Assembly: GCF_014638005.1 (NCBI RefSeq)
Contig: NZ_BMFG01000004.1
Span: 1 to 64,000, forward strand
Length of the DNA stretch: 64,000 nt
Source of the DNA: Flavobacterium orientale
Lineage (GTDB): Bacteria; Bacteroidota; Bacteroidia; Flavobacteriales; Flavobacteriaceae
Reading direction: 5' to 3'
Shown here: piece after piece, positions 37,298 through 46,260 of the stretch
How the letters are laid out: the number at the start of each line of letters is the position of its first letter
Position numbering within the stretch: position 1 is the stretch's first letter
Made by a program: the position numbers and the translations under genes
The notes under the pieces: model-generated
Told to the model about the DNA's origin: nothing
The model's database searches: none
What the model saw: the letters and a program-made list of their open reading frames with translations, nothing else

Positions 37298-37747
37298 ATG
37301 ATAGTAGACACACTAAATAACGCATCAAAATACACGAGTTTACATCCATTGTTTACAAAAGCTTTTGAGTTTTTAAAAACAAATGATATCAATTCGTTGG
37401 AAGATGGAACAATTGAAATTACTGATGGTTTAAAAGTAATCGTTAGCAATAAAAAAGGCAAAACAAAAGAAGAAAGTTTAGCCAAATTTGAATGCCACAA
37501 TCAAAATATTGACATTCAATTTTGTGCAAAAGGAATAGAAACCATCGCTTGGAAACCAAGAGAAAAATGTGTGACACCAAACGGAGAATACAACACTGAA
37601 AAAGATGTTTTATTTTTTAATGACAAACCGGATATGTTTTTTCAATTAACGGATAATCAATTTGTTATTTTCTATCCGGATGATGTTCATGCTCCAATGA
37701 TTGGTGATGATGAAATCAAAAAATTAGTATTTAAAGTAAAAATTTAA
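37298..37747 (+). CDS. YhcH/YjgK/YiaL-family (DUF386) protein
   Basis: The 149-residue protein has the family's beta-sandwich shape. Conserved residues are visible in FECHNQNIDIQFCAKGIE (the glutamate/histidine site) and FVIFYPDDVHAPMIGD (the histidine near the C-terminus). Members such as E. coli YhcH/NanQ act on sialic acid anomers. Here an anomerase or mutarotase role on a uronate or KDG is inferred. It lies 2 bases after kdgK and 3 bases before eda, so it is fully within the operon. Confidence 0.85.
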   Translation: MIVDTLNNASKYTSLHPLFTKAFEFLKTNDINSLEDGTIEITDGLKVIVSNKKGKTKEESLAKFECHNQNIDIQFCAKGIETIAWKPREKCVTPNGEYNTEKDVLFFNDKPDMFFQLTDNQFVIFYPDDVHAPMIGDDEIKKLVFKVKI

Positions 37748-37750
37748 GAG

Positions 37751-38410
37751 ATGAATAATAGTCAAAAAGTTTCTGAAGCTATTGTAAAGCAAGGTATTTT
37801 ACCCTTGTATTTCAATGCAGATGAAATCGTAACCATAGAAGTACTAAGAGCCATTTATCGAGCAGGAATCAAAGCGGTAGAATATACCAACCGTGGTGAA
37901 GCTGCTTTGAAAAACTTCGCCAAAATGGTTGAAGTTCGAAATGCTGAAATGCCCGATTTGTTGCTTGGAATAGGAACTATCAAAAATTTAGAGCAAGCCA
38001 AAGCATTTGAAAGCGTTGGAGCAGATTTTTACATCAGTCCCGGCTTTGTTCCCGAAGTAGCTCAGTATTTAATAGCAAAAGATTTATTTTACAGTCCGGG
38101 TTGTATGACGCCAACTGAAATTATTGCCGCTGAAAATGCCGGAGTAAAATTCATCAAACTTTTCCCCGGAAATATGCTTGGTCCTGATTTTTTAAGTGGT
38201 ATCAAAGATATATTCCCAAAATTACTATTCATGCCAACAGGAGGTGTTGATACAACCAAAGAAAATATTTCAGGTTGGTACAAAGCAGGTGTTTCTGCTG
38301 TTGGAATGGGAAGTAAGCTAATCAGCAAGCAATTAATGGCTGATCAAGATTATGCTACAATTGAAGCTGAAACCAAAAAAGTATTGGAAGTAATTCAATC
38401 TATAAAATAG
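37751..38410 (+). CDS. eda: KDPG/KHG aldolase
   Basis: The 219-residue class I aldolase has the TIM-barrel motifs GIKAVEYTNRGE (catalytic Glu), LLGIGTI and FIKLFPGN, where the lysine forms the Schiff base, and MPTGGV near the C-terminus. It splits 2-keto-3-deoxy-6-phosphogluconate into pyruvate and glyceraldehyde-3-phosphate, the common end of both pectin branches. Confidence 0.93.
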   Translation: MNNSQKVSEAIVKQGILPLYFNADEIVTIEVLRAIYRAGIKAVEYTNRGEAALKNFAKMVEVRNAEMPDLLLGIGTIKNLEQAKAFESVGADFYISPGFVPEVAQYLIAKDLFYSPGCMTPTEIIAAENAGVKFIKLFPGNMLGPDFLSGIKDIFPKLLFMPTGGVDTTKENISGWYKAGVSAVGMGSKLISKQLMADQDYATIEAETKKVLEVIQSIK

Positions 38411-38424
38411 AATTTTTTTAACAC

Positions 38425-38473
38425 CCTGTTGCGTGTAATCATCAACGAAATTTGACCGAAAGCACGCAACAGG
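38425..38473. repeat. Perfect 11-bp inverted repeat between eda and the truncated LacI gene
   Basis: CCTGTTGCGTG (38425-38435) and CACGCAACAGG (38463-38473) are separated by 27 bases. T-rich sequence lies before and an A run after. The tract signs are reversed for a plus-strand terminator. In RNA it would form a stable stem in the leader of the lacI-like gene. It may also be a protein-binding or terminator-like site for minus-strand transcription. Confidence 0.6.
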
Positions 38474-38492
38474 AAAAAAAACAATTTTAAAA

Positions 38493-39011
38493 ATGACGAC
38501 ATTAAAAAAAATATCACATTTAACGGGTTTTTCCATTTCAACGATTTCAAAAGCGTTGAACGATAAACATGATATTAATGTCGATACCAAACGAATTATA
38601 CAAGAATTTGCTCTAAAAACGGATTACAGGCCCAATAAAAATGCGTTGGCTTTACGAAGCAGTAAGTCCAGTATCATAGCGATTATTGTTCCTAGAATTA
38701 ATAACGCACTTTATAGTGAAATGCTTTATGATATTCAAAAATGTGCTTCCAAAAAAGGGTACAGAATAATGTTGTTTCAATCTTTTGAAGAAGTGGCAAC
38801 AATCAAACATTATTTAGAAGATATTAATGATGGTAGTGTTGATGCCGCAATTGTACTAACTATCAATAAAAACATTGAAAACGAAATTAGTTTGTCAAAA
38901 AGAAGAAATTTACCAACGGTATTTATTCAAATTAATCATGAACAATCTAATTTTAACATCAAAGAAAGTTGTGCGGAATTATTTGAAAATTTACTCAAAC
39001 AAATCAATTAA
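38493..39011 (+). CDS. LacI-family transcription regulator lacking half the effector domain
   Basis: The 172-residue protein has a complete N-terminal helix-turn-helix and hinge (LKKISHLTGFSISTISKALN, RPNKNALALRSSKS). Only the first ~110 residues of the periplasmic-binding-like domain follow (IIAIIVPRINNALYSEMLYDI). Family members are about 330-345 residues, like the regulator at 45005-46027. The next ~85 bases hold no continuation. It may still bind DNA and act without effector, or interfere with other LacI proteins. Its intact frame argues against simple decay. Confidence 0.75.
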   Translation: MTTLKKISHLTGFSISTISKALNDKHDINVDTKRIIQEFALKTDYRPNKNALALRSSKSSIIAIIVPRINNALYSEMLYDIQKCASKKGYRIMLFQSFEEVATIKHYLEDINDGSVDAAIVLTINKNIENEISLSKRRNLPTVFIQINHEQSNFNIKESCAELFENLLKQIN

Positions 39012-39097
39012 GAAATGCGACAAATTATCAAAATAGAAATGGGCCGAATCACAAATAAAAGGCATTCATTGACGGTTAAACAACTAAATAAGTAAAG

Positions 39098-40078
39098 ATG
39101 AAATTAAAATCAACTATACTACTTTCATTTTTAATGCTGTTGACTTTCAATCAATGTGCAGAAATTAGTCAAACAAAAACATTGAAATTGGCTCATGGTT
39201 TGGATGTTTCGCATTCTGTCCATTTAGCAATGGTAAAAATGGGTGAAGACTTAGCCGCAATTTCAGGAAATAAGATAAAATTAGAAATATATCCCAATCA
39301 GCAATTAGGAACGGAAAGAGAATGCATCGAATTATTGCAAATTGGAAGTTTGGATATGACCAAGGTTTCTGTTGGAGTTTTAGAAAATTTTGCACCAAAG
39401 ATGAAAGTGTTTGGACTTCCTTTTCTTTTTAGAGACAGACAACATTCTTTTTCGGTTTTAGATGGTCCGGTTGGAAAAGAATTATTAGACGAGGGACTAG
39501 AGTATTGGATAAAAGGATTAGGATATTACGACGCAGGAAGTAGAAGTTTCTATACAAAAACCCGACCAATTGATTCACCTTCTGATTTAAAAGGCATGAA
39601 AATCAGAGTAATGGAAAGCCCAACGGCTTATGAAATGATAAAAAGTTTTGGTGGTTCACCAACGCCCATTTCTTGGGGAGAATTATATACTTCGTTACAA
39701 CAAGGTGTAGTGGATGGAGCTGAAAACAATCCGCCAAGTTTTTATTTATCAAGACATTATGAAGTTTGTAAATTCTATTCTATTGACGAGCATACTGTTT
39801 TGCCGGATGTTTTAATCATTGGTACAAACACTTGGAATCGTTTTACAAAAGAGGAACAAGCTTGGATACAACAAGCAGTTGATAACTCGGTTGTTCACCA
39901 ACGAAAACTATGGAAAATAGCCGAACAAGAAGCTTTGGATGAAGTAATTAAAGCCGGAGTACAAGTTTCTTATCCTGATAAAACAAAATTTAGAGCTACG
40001 GTAAATGGTATTTATGAACGAGTGAAACAAGATAAAAAAATGGCTCGACTAGTAATGAAAATTCAAGAAACGAAATAG
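39098..40078 (+). CDS. TRAP transporter substrate-binding protein (DctP family)
   Basis: The 326-residue protein has an N-terminal signal, with a cysteine at FNQC that may be lipidated though the lipobox is atypical. DctP hallmarks are visible: KLAHGLDVSHSVHLAMVKM, KIRVMESPTAYEMIK with the carboxylate-binding arginine, and PTPISWGELYTSLQQGVVDGAEN. It binds an organic acid in the periplasm; galacturonate or a related uronate is likely from the operon. The membrane subunits follow at 1-base spacing. Confidence 0.9.
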   Translation: MKLKSTILLSFLMLLTFNQCAEISQTKTLKLAHGLDVSHSVHLAMVKMGEDLAAISGNKIKLEIYPNQQLGTERECIELLQIGSLDMTKVSVGVLENFAPKMKVFGLPFLFRDRQHSFSVLDGPVGKELLDEGLEYWIKGLGYYDAGSRSFYTKTRPIDSPSDLKGMKIRVMESPTAYEMIKSFGGSPTPISWGELYTSLQQGVVDGAENNPPSFYLSRHYEVCKFYSIDEHTVLPDVLIIGTNTWNRFTKEEQAWIQQAVDNSVVHQRKLWKIAEQEALDEVIKAGVQVSYPDKTKFRATVNGIYERVKQDKKMARLVMKIQETK

Positions 40079-40079
40079 T

Positions 40080-40541
40080 ATGAAATTTAGAAGTAAAGTA
40101 GATAAAGTACTGGAAGTTGCCCTAATTACAATTTTAAGTATTATGGTTCTGAATGTGCTATGGCAAGTTACTACTCGTTTTATTATGGGTAACCCCAGTT
40201 CGTTTACAGATGAATTGGCTCGCTATTTAATGATATGGTTAGGCGTCTTAGGAGCTGCTTATGTTTCAGGTAAAAATATGCATGTGGCAATTGATATTTT
40301 ACCACAACAATTTTCTTTAGAAACCCAAAAGAAATTCAAATTTGTAGTGTTTTCAATGGTGATATTATTTGCTTTTTTTGCCTTTTTTATTGGCGGACTC
40401 CGATTGGTATATATTACTTACACTTTAAATCAATATTCCCCCGGAATGCAAATGCCTTTAGCCGCTATTTATTTTGTTATACCACTTAGCGGATTGTTGA
40501 TTGTATATTATAAAATTTCAGATATTTTAAATCTTAAATAA
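40080..40541 (+). CDS. TRAP transporter small permease (DctQ)
   Basis: The 153-residue protein has four transmembrane helices and the DctQ signature RFIMGNPSSFTDELARYLMIWLG-like region. It starts one base after the binding protein stop and overlaps the large subunit start by one base. With DctP and DctM it forms a sodium- or proton-driven uptake system for the pectin breakdown product. Confidence 0.9.
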   Translation: MKFRSKVDKVLEVALITILSIMVLNVLWQVTTRFIMGNPSSFTDELARYLMIWLGVLGAAYVSGKNMHVAIDILPQQFSLETQKKFKFVVFSMVILFAFFAFFIGGLRLVYITYTLNQYSPGMQMPLAAIYFVIPLSGLLIVYYKISDILNLK

Positions 40542-41836
40542 TGGATTATTTACCAATTTTTGTTTTAGTATTTAGCTTTGTGTTTTTTCTAAGCATAGGA
40601 ACTCCCGTTGCTTGGAGTATTTCAATAGCATCGCTATTAACCATGCTGGTTAGTATTCCATTATTGCCATCGGTTACCACAGTTTCACAACGAATGGGAA
40701 CGGGTTTGGATAGTTTTGCACTACTCGCCATTCCGTTTTTTATATTATCCGGACAATTAATGAACAAAGGCGGCATTGCTCATCGACTGATTGCTTTTGC
40801 TAAAACATTAGTGGGAGCTTTACCCGGCGGTTTAGCATTAATAAATGTCATTGGAGCCATGCTAATGGGAGCCATTGCAGGTTCTGCAATGGCATCAGCC
40901 TCTGCGATGGGAAGTATTCTTGGTCCTGAAATGGAAAAGGAAGGCTATTCGAAAGAATTTGGTGCAGCGGTAAATATAACTTCTTCAACATTAGGTCTTG
41001 TAATTCCTCCGAGTAATGTGTTGATTGTTTATTCTTTAGCTAGCGGTGGTGTTTCCATTGCGGCATTATTTTTAGCAGGTTACATTCCGGGAATTTTGAC
41101 CGGTTTGTTCTTGATGGTATTGGCTTATTTCTGGGCAAAAAAGAAAAAATATAAATTGGGAGAAAAAAGCAGTCTTAAAAATGTGGTAAAAACATTTTTT
41201 GCCGCTTTACCGAGTTTATTGTTATTGATTATTGTTATTGGCGGTATCGTTGCCGGCGTTTTTACGGCAACGGAAGCTTCAGCTGTAGCGGTACTTTATA
41301 CGCTAATTTTAGGTTTTGTATACAAAGAAATTCGCACTCGTGATTTACCGAAAATTCTTTTAGAATCTTCAATGACAACTGCGGTTGTCATGCTGTTGAT
41401 TGGTGCTTCAATGAGTATGTCATGGGTAATGTCGTATGAAAACATTCCACAAGATATAACTACCAGTTTATTGTCTATTAGTGACAACAAAATAATCATT
41501 CTTCTGATAATCAACCTTTTATTGTTGTTTGTTGGAATTTTTATGGACATGACTCCGGCAGTATTAATTTTTACACCTATTTTTTTACCGGTAGTCACCA
41601 AATTAGGAATTGATCCGGTGCATTTCGGAATTATCATGGTGCTTAATTTGAGTATCGGTTTGTGTACGCCTCCTGTTGGGTCCGTATTGTTTGTTGGAGT
41701 AGGGGTTGCCAAAACTACTATCCAAAAAGTCATAAAACCATTGATACCCTTATTTTTAGTAATGATTTTTGCATTGCTTTTAGTCACCTATATACCTGCA
41801 CTTTCAATGTGGTTGCCACAATTGTTTAACTTATAA
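40541..41836 (+). CDS. TRAP transporter large permease (DctM)
   Basis: The 431-residue protein has about 12 helices and family motifs GTGLDSFALLAIPFFILSGQ, GAIAGSAMASASAMGSI, VIPPSNVLIVYSLASGG and the C-terminal GLCTPPVGSVLFVGVGV. It forms the ion-coupled transport channel with DctQ. The operon context points to uronate import across the inner membrane. Confidence 0.93.
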   Translation: MDYLPIFVLVFSFVFFLSIGTPVAWSISIASLLTMLVSIPLLPSVTTVSQRMGTGLDSFALLAIPFFILSGQLMNKGGIAHRLIAFAKTLVGALPGGLALINVIGAMLMGAIAGSAMASASAMGSILGPEMEKEGYSKEFGAAVNITSSTLGLVIPPSNVLIVYSLASGGVSIAALFLAGYIPGILTGLFLMVLAYFWAKKKKYKLGEKSSLKNVVKTFFAALPSLLLLIIVIGGIVAGVFTATEASAVAVLYTLILGFVYKEIRTRDLPKILLESSMTTAVVMLLIGASMSMSWVMSYENIPQDITTSLLSISDNKIIILLIINLLLLFVGIFMDMTPAVLIFTPIFLPVVTKLGIDPVHFGIIMVLNLSIGLCTPPVGSVLFVGVGVAKTTIQKVIKPLIPLFLVMIFALLLVTYIPALSMWLPQLFNL

Positions 41837-41847
41837 TACCCTTACTT

Positions 41848-43320
41848 ATGTTTGAATCAAATGCTGTAAAGAAACAATTAAATAGAGACACTACTCAAAA
41901 CACGAATAAACTCCCAATCAAAGTTTTACAATTTGGTGAAGGTAACTTTTTGAGGGCCTTTGTTGATTATGCTTTTCAAGTTTTAAATAAAGAATTGAAT
42001 TACAATGCCGGAATAGCGGTAGTGCAACCTCTAGATAATGGATTGGTGCCAATACTTAATCAGCAAGACGGATTGTATACTTTATTTTTGAATGGTGTAA
42101 AAAAAGGTGAAAAAATTCAAGAAATTGAATTGATTACCAATATTGTTAAAGGAGTGAATACCTATACTCATTTTGACGATTATGTAGCTTTAGCAAGAAT
42201 TGAATCGTTGGAGTTTGTAATCTCGAACACCACAGAAGCCGGAATTGAATATGTGGATACTGACACCATTTTAATGCGACCACCCAATTCTTTCCCTGCA
42301 AAATTGACGGTTTTATTATACGAACGTTACAGCTATTTTAAAGGTGATACCTCAAAAGGATTGACCATTATTCCATGTGAATTAATCAATTACAATGCCG
42401 ATACGTTAAAAGAAATTTTATTGAAACTTGCCGATTTATGGCAATTGGAAGAAGGTTATAAAAATTGGCTAACATCAAGTTGCTCTTTTCATAATACGTT
42501 AGTGGACCGAATTGTTCCGGGGTATCCAAGAAATGAAATTGAAGAATACAATAGCAAATTGGACTATCAAGATAATTTGATGGTTACAGCCGAACCCTTT
42601 TTCTTGTGGGTTATTGAAGGCGATGAAAAACTGAAAGCGAAATTACCGTTCCACAAAACCAATTTAGATGTAAAAATTGTTGCGGACATGCAACCGTATC
42701 GTACAAGAAAAGTGCGTATTTTAAACGGAGCTCACACGGCACTAGTCCCTTTTTCAATTTTATTTGGAAATGAAACCGTGAAAGAAACTTTAGACAATCC
42801 TTTTACCGAAGATTTTGTAACCAAAGTAATTTTTGACGAAATCAACCCAACACTTCCAATGGAAAAAGAGGAGTTAGATATCTTTGCTGAGGAAATTTTA
42901 GATCGTTTCAGAAATCCGTTTATCAAACATCAATTGTCCGATATTGCTTTAAATTCAGTTTCAAAATTTAAAGTGAGAGTCCTGCCAAGTTTGTTAGAAT
43001 ATGTGGAATTGAATAAAAAATTACCGGTTCATTTGACATTTTCACTGGCTTGTTTAATTCGATTTTATAAAAAAGAATGGCAAGAGAGAATACTGCCAAT
43101 TAATGACACAAAAGATATTGTATTGTATTTTGAAACTATTTGGAAATCAAATGATTTAAATAACGTAGTTAAACAAACACTTTCGAATTTAGATTTTTGG
43201 GAACAAGATTTAAATAACGTTTCCGGTTTATCGGAAGCACTAGTTTTTGCTTTAAATGAAATAGAAAATAACGGTATTGAAATTGGATTTACAAATTTTA
43301 AAAATCACTATCGTTCTTAA
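41848..43320 (+). CDS. uxaB: Tagaturonate reductase
   Basis: The 490-residue polyol/mannitol dehydrogenase-family enzyme starts its Rossmann part with VLQFGEGNFLRAFVDYAF. It carries the C-terminal catalytic lysine/asparagine region typical of the family (VADMQPYRTRKVRILNGAHTAL). The full length fits UxaB. It reduces D-tagaturonate to D-altronate with NADH. It lies between the TRAP transporter and uxaA, which fixes the role over mannonate oxidoreductase. Confidence 0.92.
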   Translation: MFESNAVKKQLNRDTTQNTNKLPIKVLQFGEGNFLRAFVDYAFQVLNKELNYNAGIAVVQPLDNGLVPILNQQDGLYTLFLNGVKKGEKIQEIELITNIVKGVNTYTHFDDYVALARIESLEFVISNTTEAGIEYVDTDTILMRPPNSFPAKLTVLLYERYSYFKGDTSKGLTIIPCELINYNADTLKEILLKLADLWQLEEGYKNWLTSSCSFHNTLVDRIVPGYPRNEIEEYNSKLDYQDNLMVTAEPFFLWVIEGDEKLKAKLPFHKTNLDVKIVADMQPYRTRKVRILNGAHTALVPFSILFGNETVKETLDNPFTEDFVTKVIFDEINPTLPMEKEELDIFAEEILDRFRNPFIKHQLSDIALNSVSKFKVRVLPSLLEYVELNKKLPVHLTFSLACLIRFYKKEWQERILPINDTKDIVLYFETIWKSNDLNNVVKQTLSNLDFWEQDLNNVSGLSEALVFALNEIENNGIEIGFTNFKNHYRS

Positions 43321-43330
43321 TTAAACGACC

Positions 43331-44941
43331 ATGCAAAAGAAATTAATAAAAGTACACCCTTCAGATAATATAATCGTTGCTTTAGTCGACATTGAGCAAG
43401 GCGAAACCATTGCATTTGAAGAAAAAGAAATAATTACAGCCACCGCTGTAAAAGCAAAACATAAAATTGCAGAAGTTGATTTTGCCATTGGTGACAGCAT
43501 TTATATGTATGGTGTTTTAATTGGAAAAGCGAGCCAACCCATTCAAAAAGGGGAAGTAATCACAACTTCTAACGTAAAACATCAAAGCGGAAAAGTTTCT
43601 CACAAAACAGAAACAACTTCTTGGAATCCACCAAATGTTGACAAATGGAAAGACCGAACTTTTATGGGGTACCACAGAAGTGACGGACAAGTGGGAACTG
43701 CCAATGTTTGGTTGTTCTTCCCTTTGGTTTTTTGTGAAAATAAAAATATCGAACGTTTAAAAGAAGTTTTCGAAGAATTAGTTCCAAAAAAAACGGATGC
43801 TTATAAACAGCTTTTACGTTCATTAATTTCTAATAATCCGGAAACTTCCCTAGAAAACGAACGTGTTGAAAAACCAACCTTTGACAACATTGAAGTAAAA
43901 TTCATCACACATCAAGGCGGTTGTGGGGGAATCCGACAAGATTCTGAAAGTTTAGCCCGACTTCTTGCCGGATATGTCAACAACCCTAATGTAGCCGGTG
44001 CAACTGTTTTGAGTTTAGGTTGTCAAAATTTGCAAATTGAATTGTTTCAAAAAACCTTAAAAGCAATCAATCCAAATTTGAATAAAGAAGTGATAATCTA
44101 CGAACAACAACAAATGGGAACCGTAGATCACATGCTTCAAACTATAATTAAAGATTCTTATGAAGCAATAAAACGAGCCAATCAAATTGAACGCAAACCC
44201 GCACCATTATCTAAACTTTGTGTTGGATTGGAATGCGGCGGATCGGATGGCTTTTCTGGAATTTCTGCTAATCCAGCGTTGGGACATGTGTCCGATGTTT
44301 TAGCGGCTTTGGGCGGAAAAAGTATTTTGGCCGAGTTTCCGGAATTGTGTGGCGTGGAACAAGAGTTAATGAACCGCTGTGTCACCGAAGAAAAAGCCAA
44401 CAAGTTTTTATCATTGATGAAAGCGTATGAAAAATCAGTAGTAGATGCCGGTTCCGGTTTTGACATGAATCCGTCACCAGGAAATATAAAAGACGGCTTG
44501 ATTACCGATGCGATGAAATCGGCTGGTGCAGCAAAAAAAGGAGGTACATCTCCTGTGGTTGATGTTTTGGATTACGGAGAATATGTTACCGAATCAGGAT
44601 TAAATTTATTAAATACGCCCGGTAATGATGTGGAAAGTACCACAGCGATGGTAGGGTCTGGAGCAACCATTGTTTTGTTTACAACAGGCTTGGGAACTCC
44701 AACAGGAAATCCAATTACTCCGGTTATTAAAGTAGCTTCTAATTCAATATTAGCTCAACGAATGAGTGATATTATTGACATTGATACCGGTGCTGTAATT
44801 GATGGCTCAAAAACAATCGAAGAAGTAGGAGAAACTATTTTAGACTATATAATAGAAGTGGCTAGCGGACGAATTATTTCTAAAGCAAGCCAATTAAACC
44901 AAGATGATTTTATTCCTTGGAAACGAGGAGTTTCATTATAA
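43331..44941 (+). CDS. uxaA: Altronate dehydratase
   Basis: The 536-residue enzyme has an N-terminal SAF-type domain (~1-90: VHPSDNIIVALVDIEQGE) and a large catalytic domain. Cysteine-rich iron-binding segments are visible: THQGGCGG, LSLGCQNLQ and VGLECGGSDGFSG, where these Cys/Asp residues are expected to hold iron. It dehydrates D-altronate to KDG. It is the last gene of the long operon that begins with kduI; a bidirectional terminator follows. Confidence 0.93.
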   Translation: MQKKLIKVHPSDNIIVALVDIEQGETIAFEEKEIITATAVKAKHKIAEVDFAIGDSIYMYGVLIGKASQPIQKGEVITTSNVKHQSGKVSHKTETTSWNPPNVDKWKDRTFMGYHRSDGQVGTANVWLFFPLVFCENKNIERLKEVFEELVPKKTDAYKQLLRSLISNNPETSLENERVEKPTFDNIEVKFITHQGGCGGIRQDSESLARLLAGYVNNPNVAGATVLSLGCQNLQIELFQKTLKAINPNLNKEVIIYEQQQMGTVDHMLQTIIKDSYEAIKRANQIERKPAPLSKLCVGLECGGSDGFSGISANPALGHVSDVLAALGGKSILAEFPELCGVEQELMNRCVTEEKANKFLSLMKAYEKSVVDAGSGFDMNPSPGNIKDGLITDAMKSAGAAKKGGTSPVVDVLDYGEYVTESGLNLLNTPGNDVESTTAMVGSGATIVLFTTGLGTPTGNPITPVIKVASNSILAQRMSDIIDIDTGAVIDGSKTIEEVGETILDYIIEVASGRIISKASQLNQDDFIPWKRGVSL

Positions 44942-44967
44942 TTTTTTTTGTTGATAATTAATTGTTG

Positions 44968-45003
44968 AAAATCCGTTTAGATGCATTTCTAAGCGGATTT
45001 TTT
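44968..45003. terminator. Bidirectional terminator between uxaA and the LacI regulator
   Basis: AAAATCCGTTTAGA pairs with TCTAAGCGGATTTT (one mismatch) around a short loop. A and T runs on both flanks serve the convergent genes. Confidence 0.8.
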
Positions 45004-45004
45004 A

Positions 45005-46027
45005 TTATTTTGAAGTAATTTTCCGTGTTGATTTTCTAAGAATTAATTCCGGTTCTAAAACTACTTTCTTTTCAATTTTTACATTTTCAGAATTGGCTAC
45101 TTGTTCCAAAAATACTTTTGCAGTCATTCGTCCCATCTCTAACGGAAACTGATCAATAGTGCTGATCGACAACTCCATGAACATCGTAAAAGGCTCATTA
45201 CTAAATCCAATCACTGAAAAATCAGTAGGTATTTTTATATTTTTTGCTTTTAATTCCTGAATAGCACCCAAAGCTGCAAAATCACTCGATGAAAAAATAG
45301 CATCGGGTGGAGGTGTTGATTTCATTAATTTTCTAACGGCCTTTCTACCATCTTCAATCGTACTTTTGGTTTGAACAACATATTCTTTGTTAAAATCTAT
45401 TTTATTGTCTAGCAAAGCTTGTTTATAACCTAAAAAACGATCTTTAAAAATTTCAATATTAGTATCTCCAGAAAGGTAGGCTATGCGTTTACAGCCTGTT
45501 TCAATAAGATGTTTCGTAGCTTTATAACCACCATCAAAGTCATTGATTGTAACAGAACTCACGTTTTTCATGGTTTTTTTTCTGTCAAAAAAGACCAGAG
45601 GAACTTCCTTTTTTATAATTCTATCAAATGTTGCCGTATGATTACTCGACGTTGAAATCAAAATACCATCAACTTGTGAGTTTAAAAGGGCTTCAATATT
45701 AGCTACTTCTTTTGCTTCAATTCCATCTGTTTGACAAATAATTACGTGATAGCCGTTTTTGTTCAATTCTTCCTCGATGCCATGAATTACAGAACCAAAA
45801 AAATTACTGTCTATTCTAGGCACCACAACTCCTACATTGTTACTTTTACCACTTTTTAAAGCTAAAGCCAGTCGGTTTTGTTCATAATTCATTTTCTCAG
45901 CAGTTGAAACAACTAATTCTCGGGTTGCATCACTGATGTTTGGATTGTTATTTAAGGCTCTTGAAACTGTAGCTGCCGTTATATTTAACTTTTTAGCTAT
46001 GTCATAAATGGTTGTTTTTTTCTTCAT
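45005..46027 (-). CDS. LacI-family transcription regulator, likely repressor of the pectin regulon
   Basis: The 340-residue, full-length regulator has the helix-turn-helix IYDIAKKLNITAATVSRALN, the hinge LALALKSGKS with its minor-groove leucines, then a complete sugar-binding-like domain (VGVVVPRIDSNFFGSVIHGI, SSSDFAALGAIQEL, FSVIGFSNEP). It is divergent from the GH28 gene, and a palindrome matching LacI operators lies in the shared upstream region. It is the obvious candidate for binding the three TAATCGATTA-type sites. The inducer is probably a uronate or KDG-type intermediate (inference). Confidence 0.87.
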   Translation of the reverse strand: MKKKTTIYDIAKKLNITAATVSRALNNNPNISDATRELVVSTAEKMNYEQNRLALALKSGKSNNVGVVVPRIDSNFFGSVIHGIEEELNKNGYHVIICQTDGIEAKEVANIEALLNSQVDGILISTSSNHTATFDRIIKKEVPLVFFDRKKTMKNVSSVTINDFDGGYKATKHLIETGCKRIAYLSGDTNIEIFKDRFLGYKQALLDNKIDFNKEYVVQTKSTIEDGRKAVRKLMKSTPPPDAIFSSSDFAALGAIQELKAKNIKIPTDFSVIGFSNEPFTMFMELSISTIDQFPLEMGRMTAKVFLEQVANSENVKIEKKVVLEPELILRKSTRKITSK

Positions 46028-46198
46028 AAAGCAAAAACCTAAGGAATATTCTGTTATAAATTCTATATAGTATGTCGCAAATGTAACAATTCCATTTAAT
46101 TTTTTGTTTTTTTTATAATAAAAGGACTAGTAAATAAAGGGTTGTGTTATCAATATGCCATTTTTTAAGTACTTTTTTTTAATTTTATAAAAAAAAAC

Positions 46199-46241
46199 TT
46201 GGTTATTATTATAGTATTATTTATTTTTGGTAATCGATTAC
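46199..46241 (+). promoter_or_regulatory. Promoter with palindromic LacI-type operator before the GH28 gene
   Basis: TTG (46199-46201) lies 20 bases before the -7 box TATTTTTG (46222-46229). This is followed at once by GTAATCGATTAC (46230-46241), a 12-base perfect palindrome. The spacing fits the Bacteroidota sigma-A consensus. The operator covers the expected start site and also lies 200 bases in front of the divergent regulator gene, allowing autoregulation. Confidence 0.82.
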
Positions 46242-46260
46242 ATTAATTAAAATCATCAGA

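Noticed and set aside
38425..38473. Inverted repeat as the terminator of the kduI-eda unit
   Set aside because: On the plus strand it is followed by an A run, not a T run.
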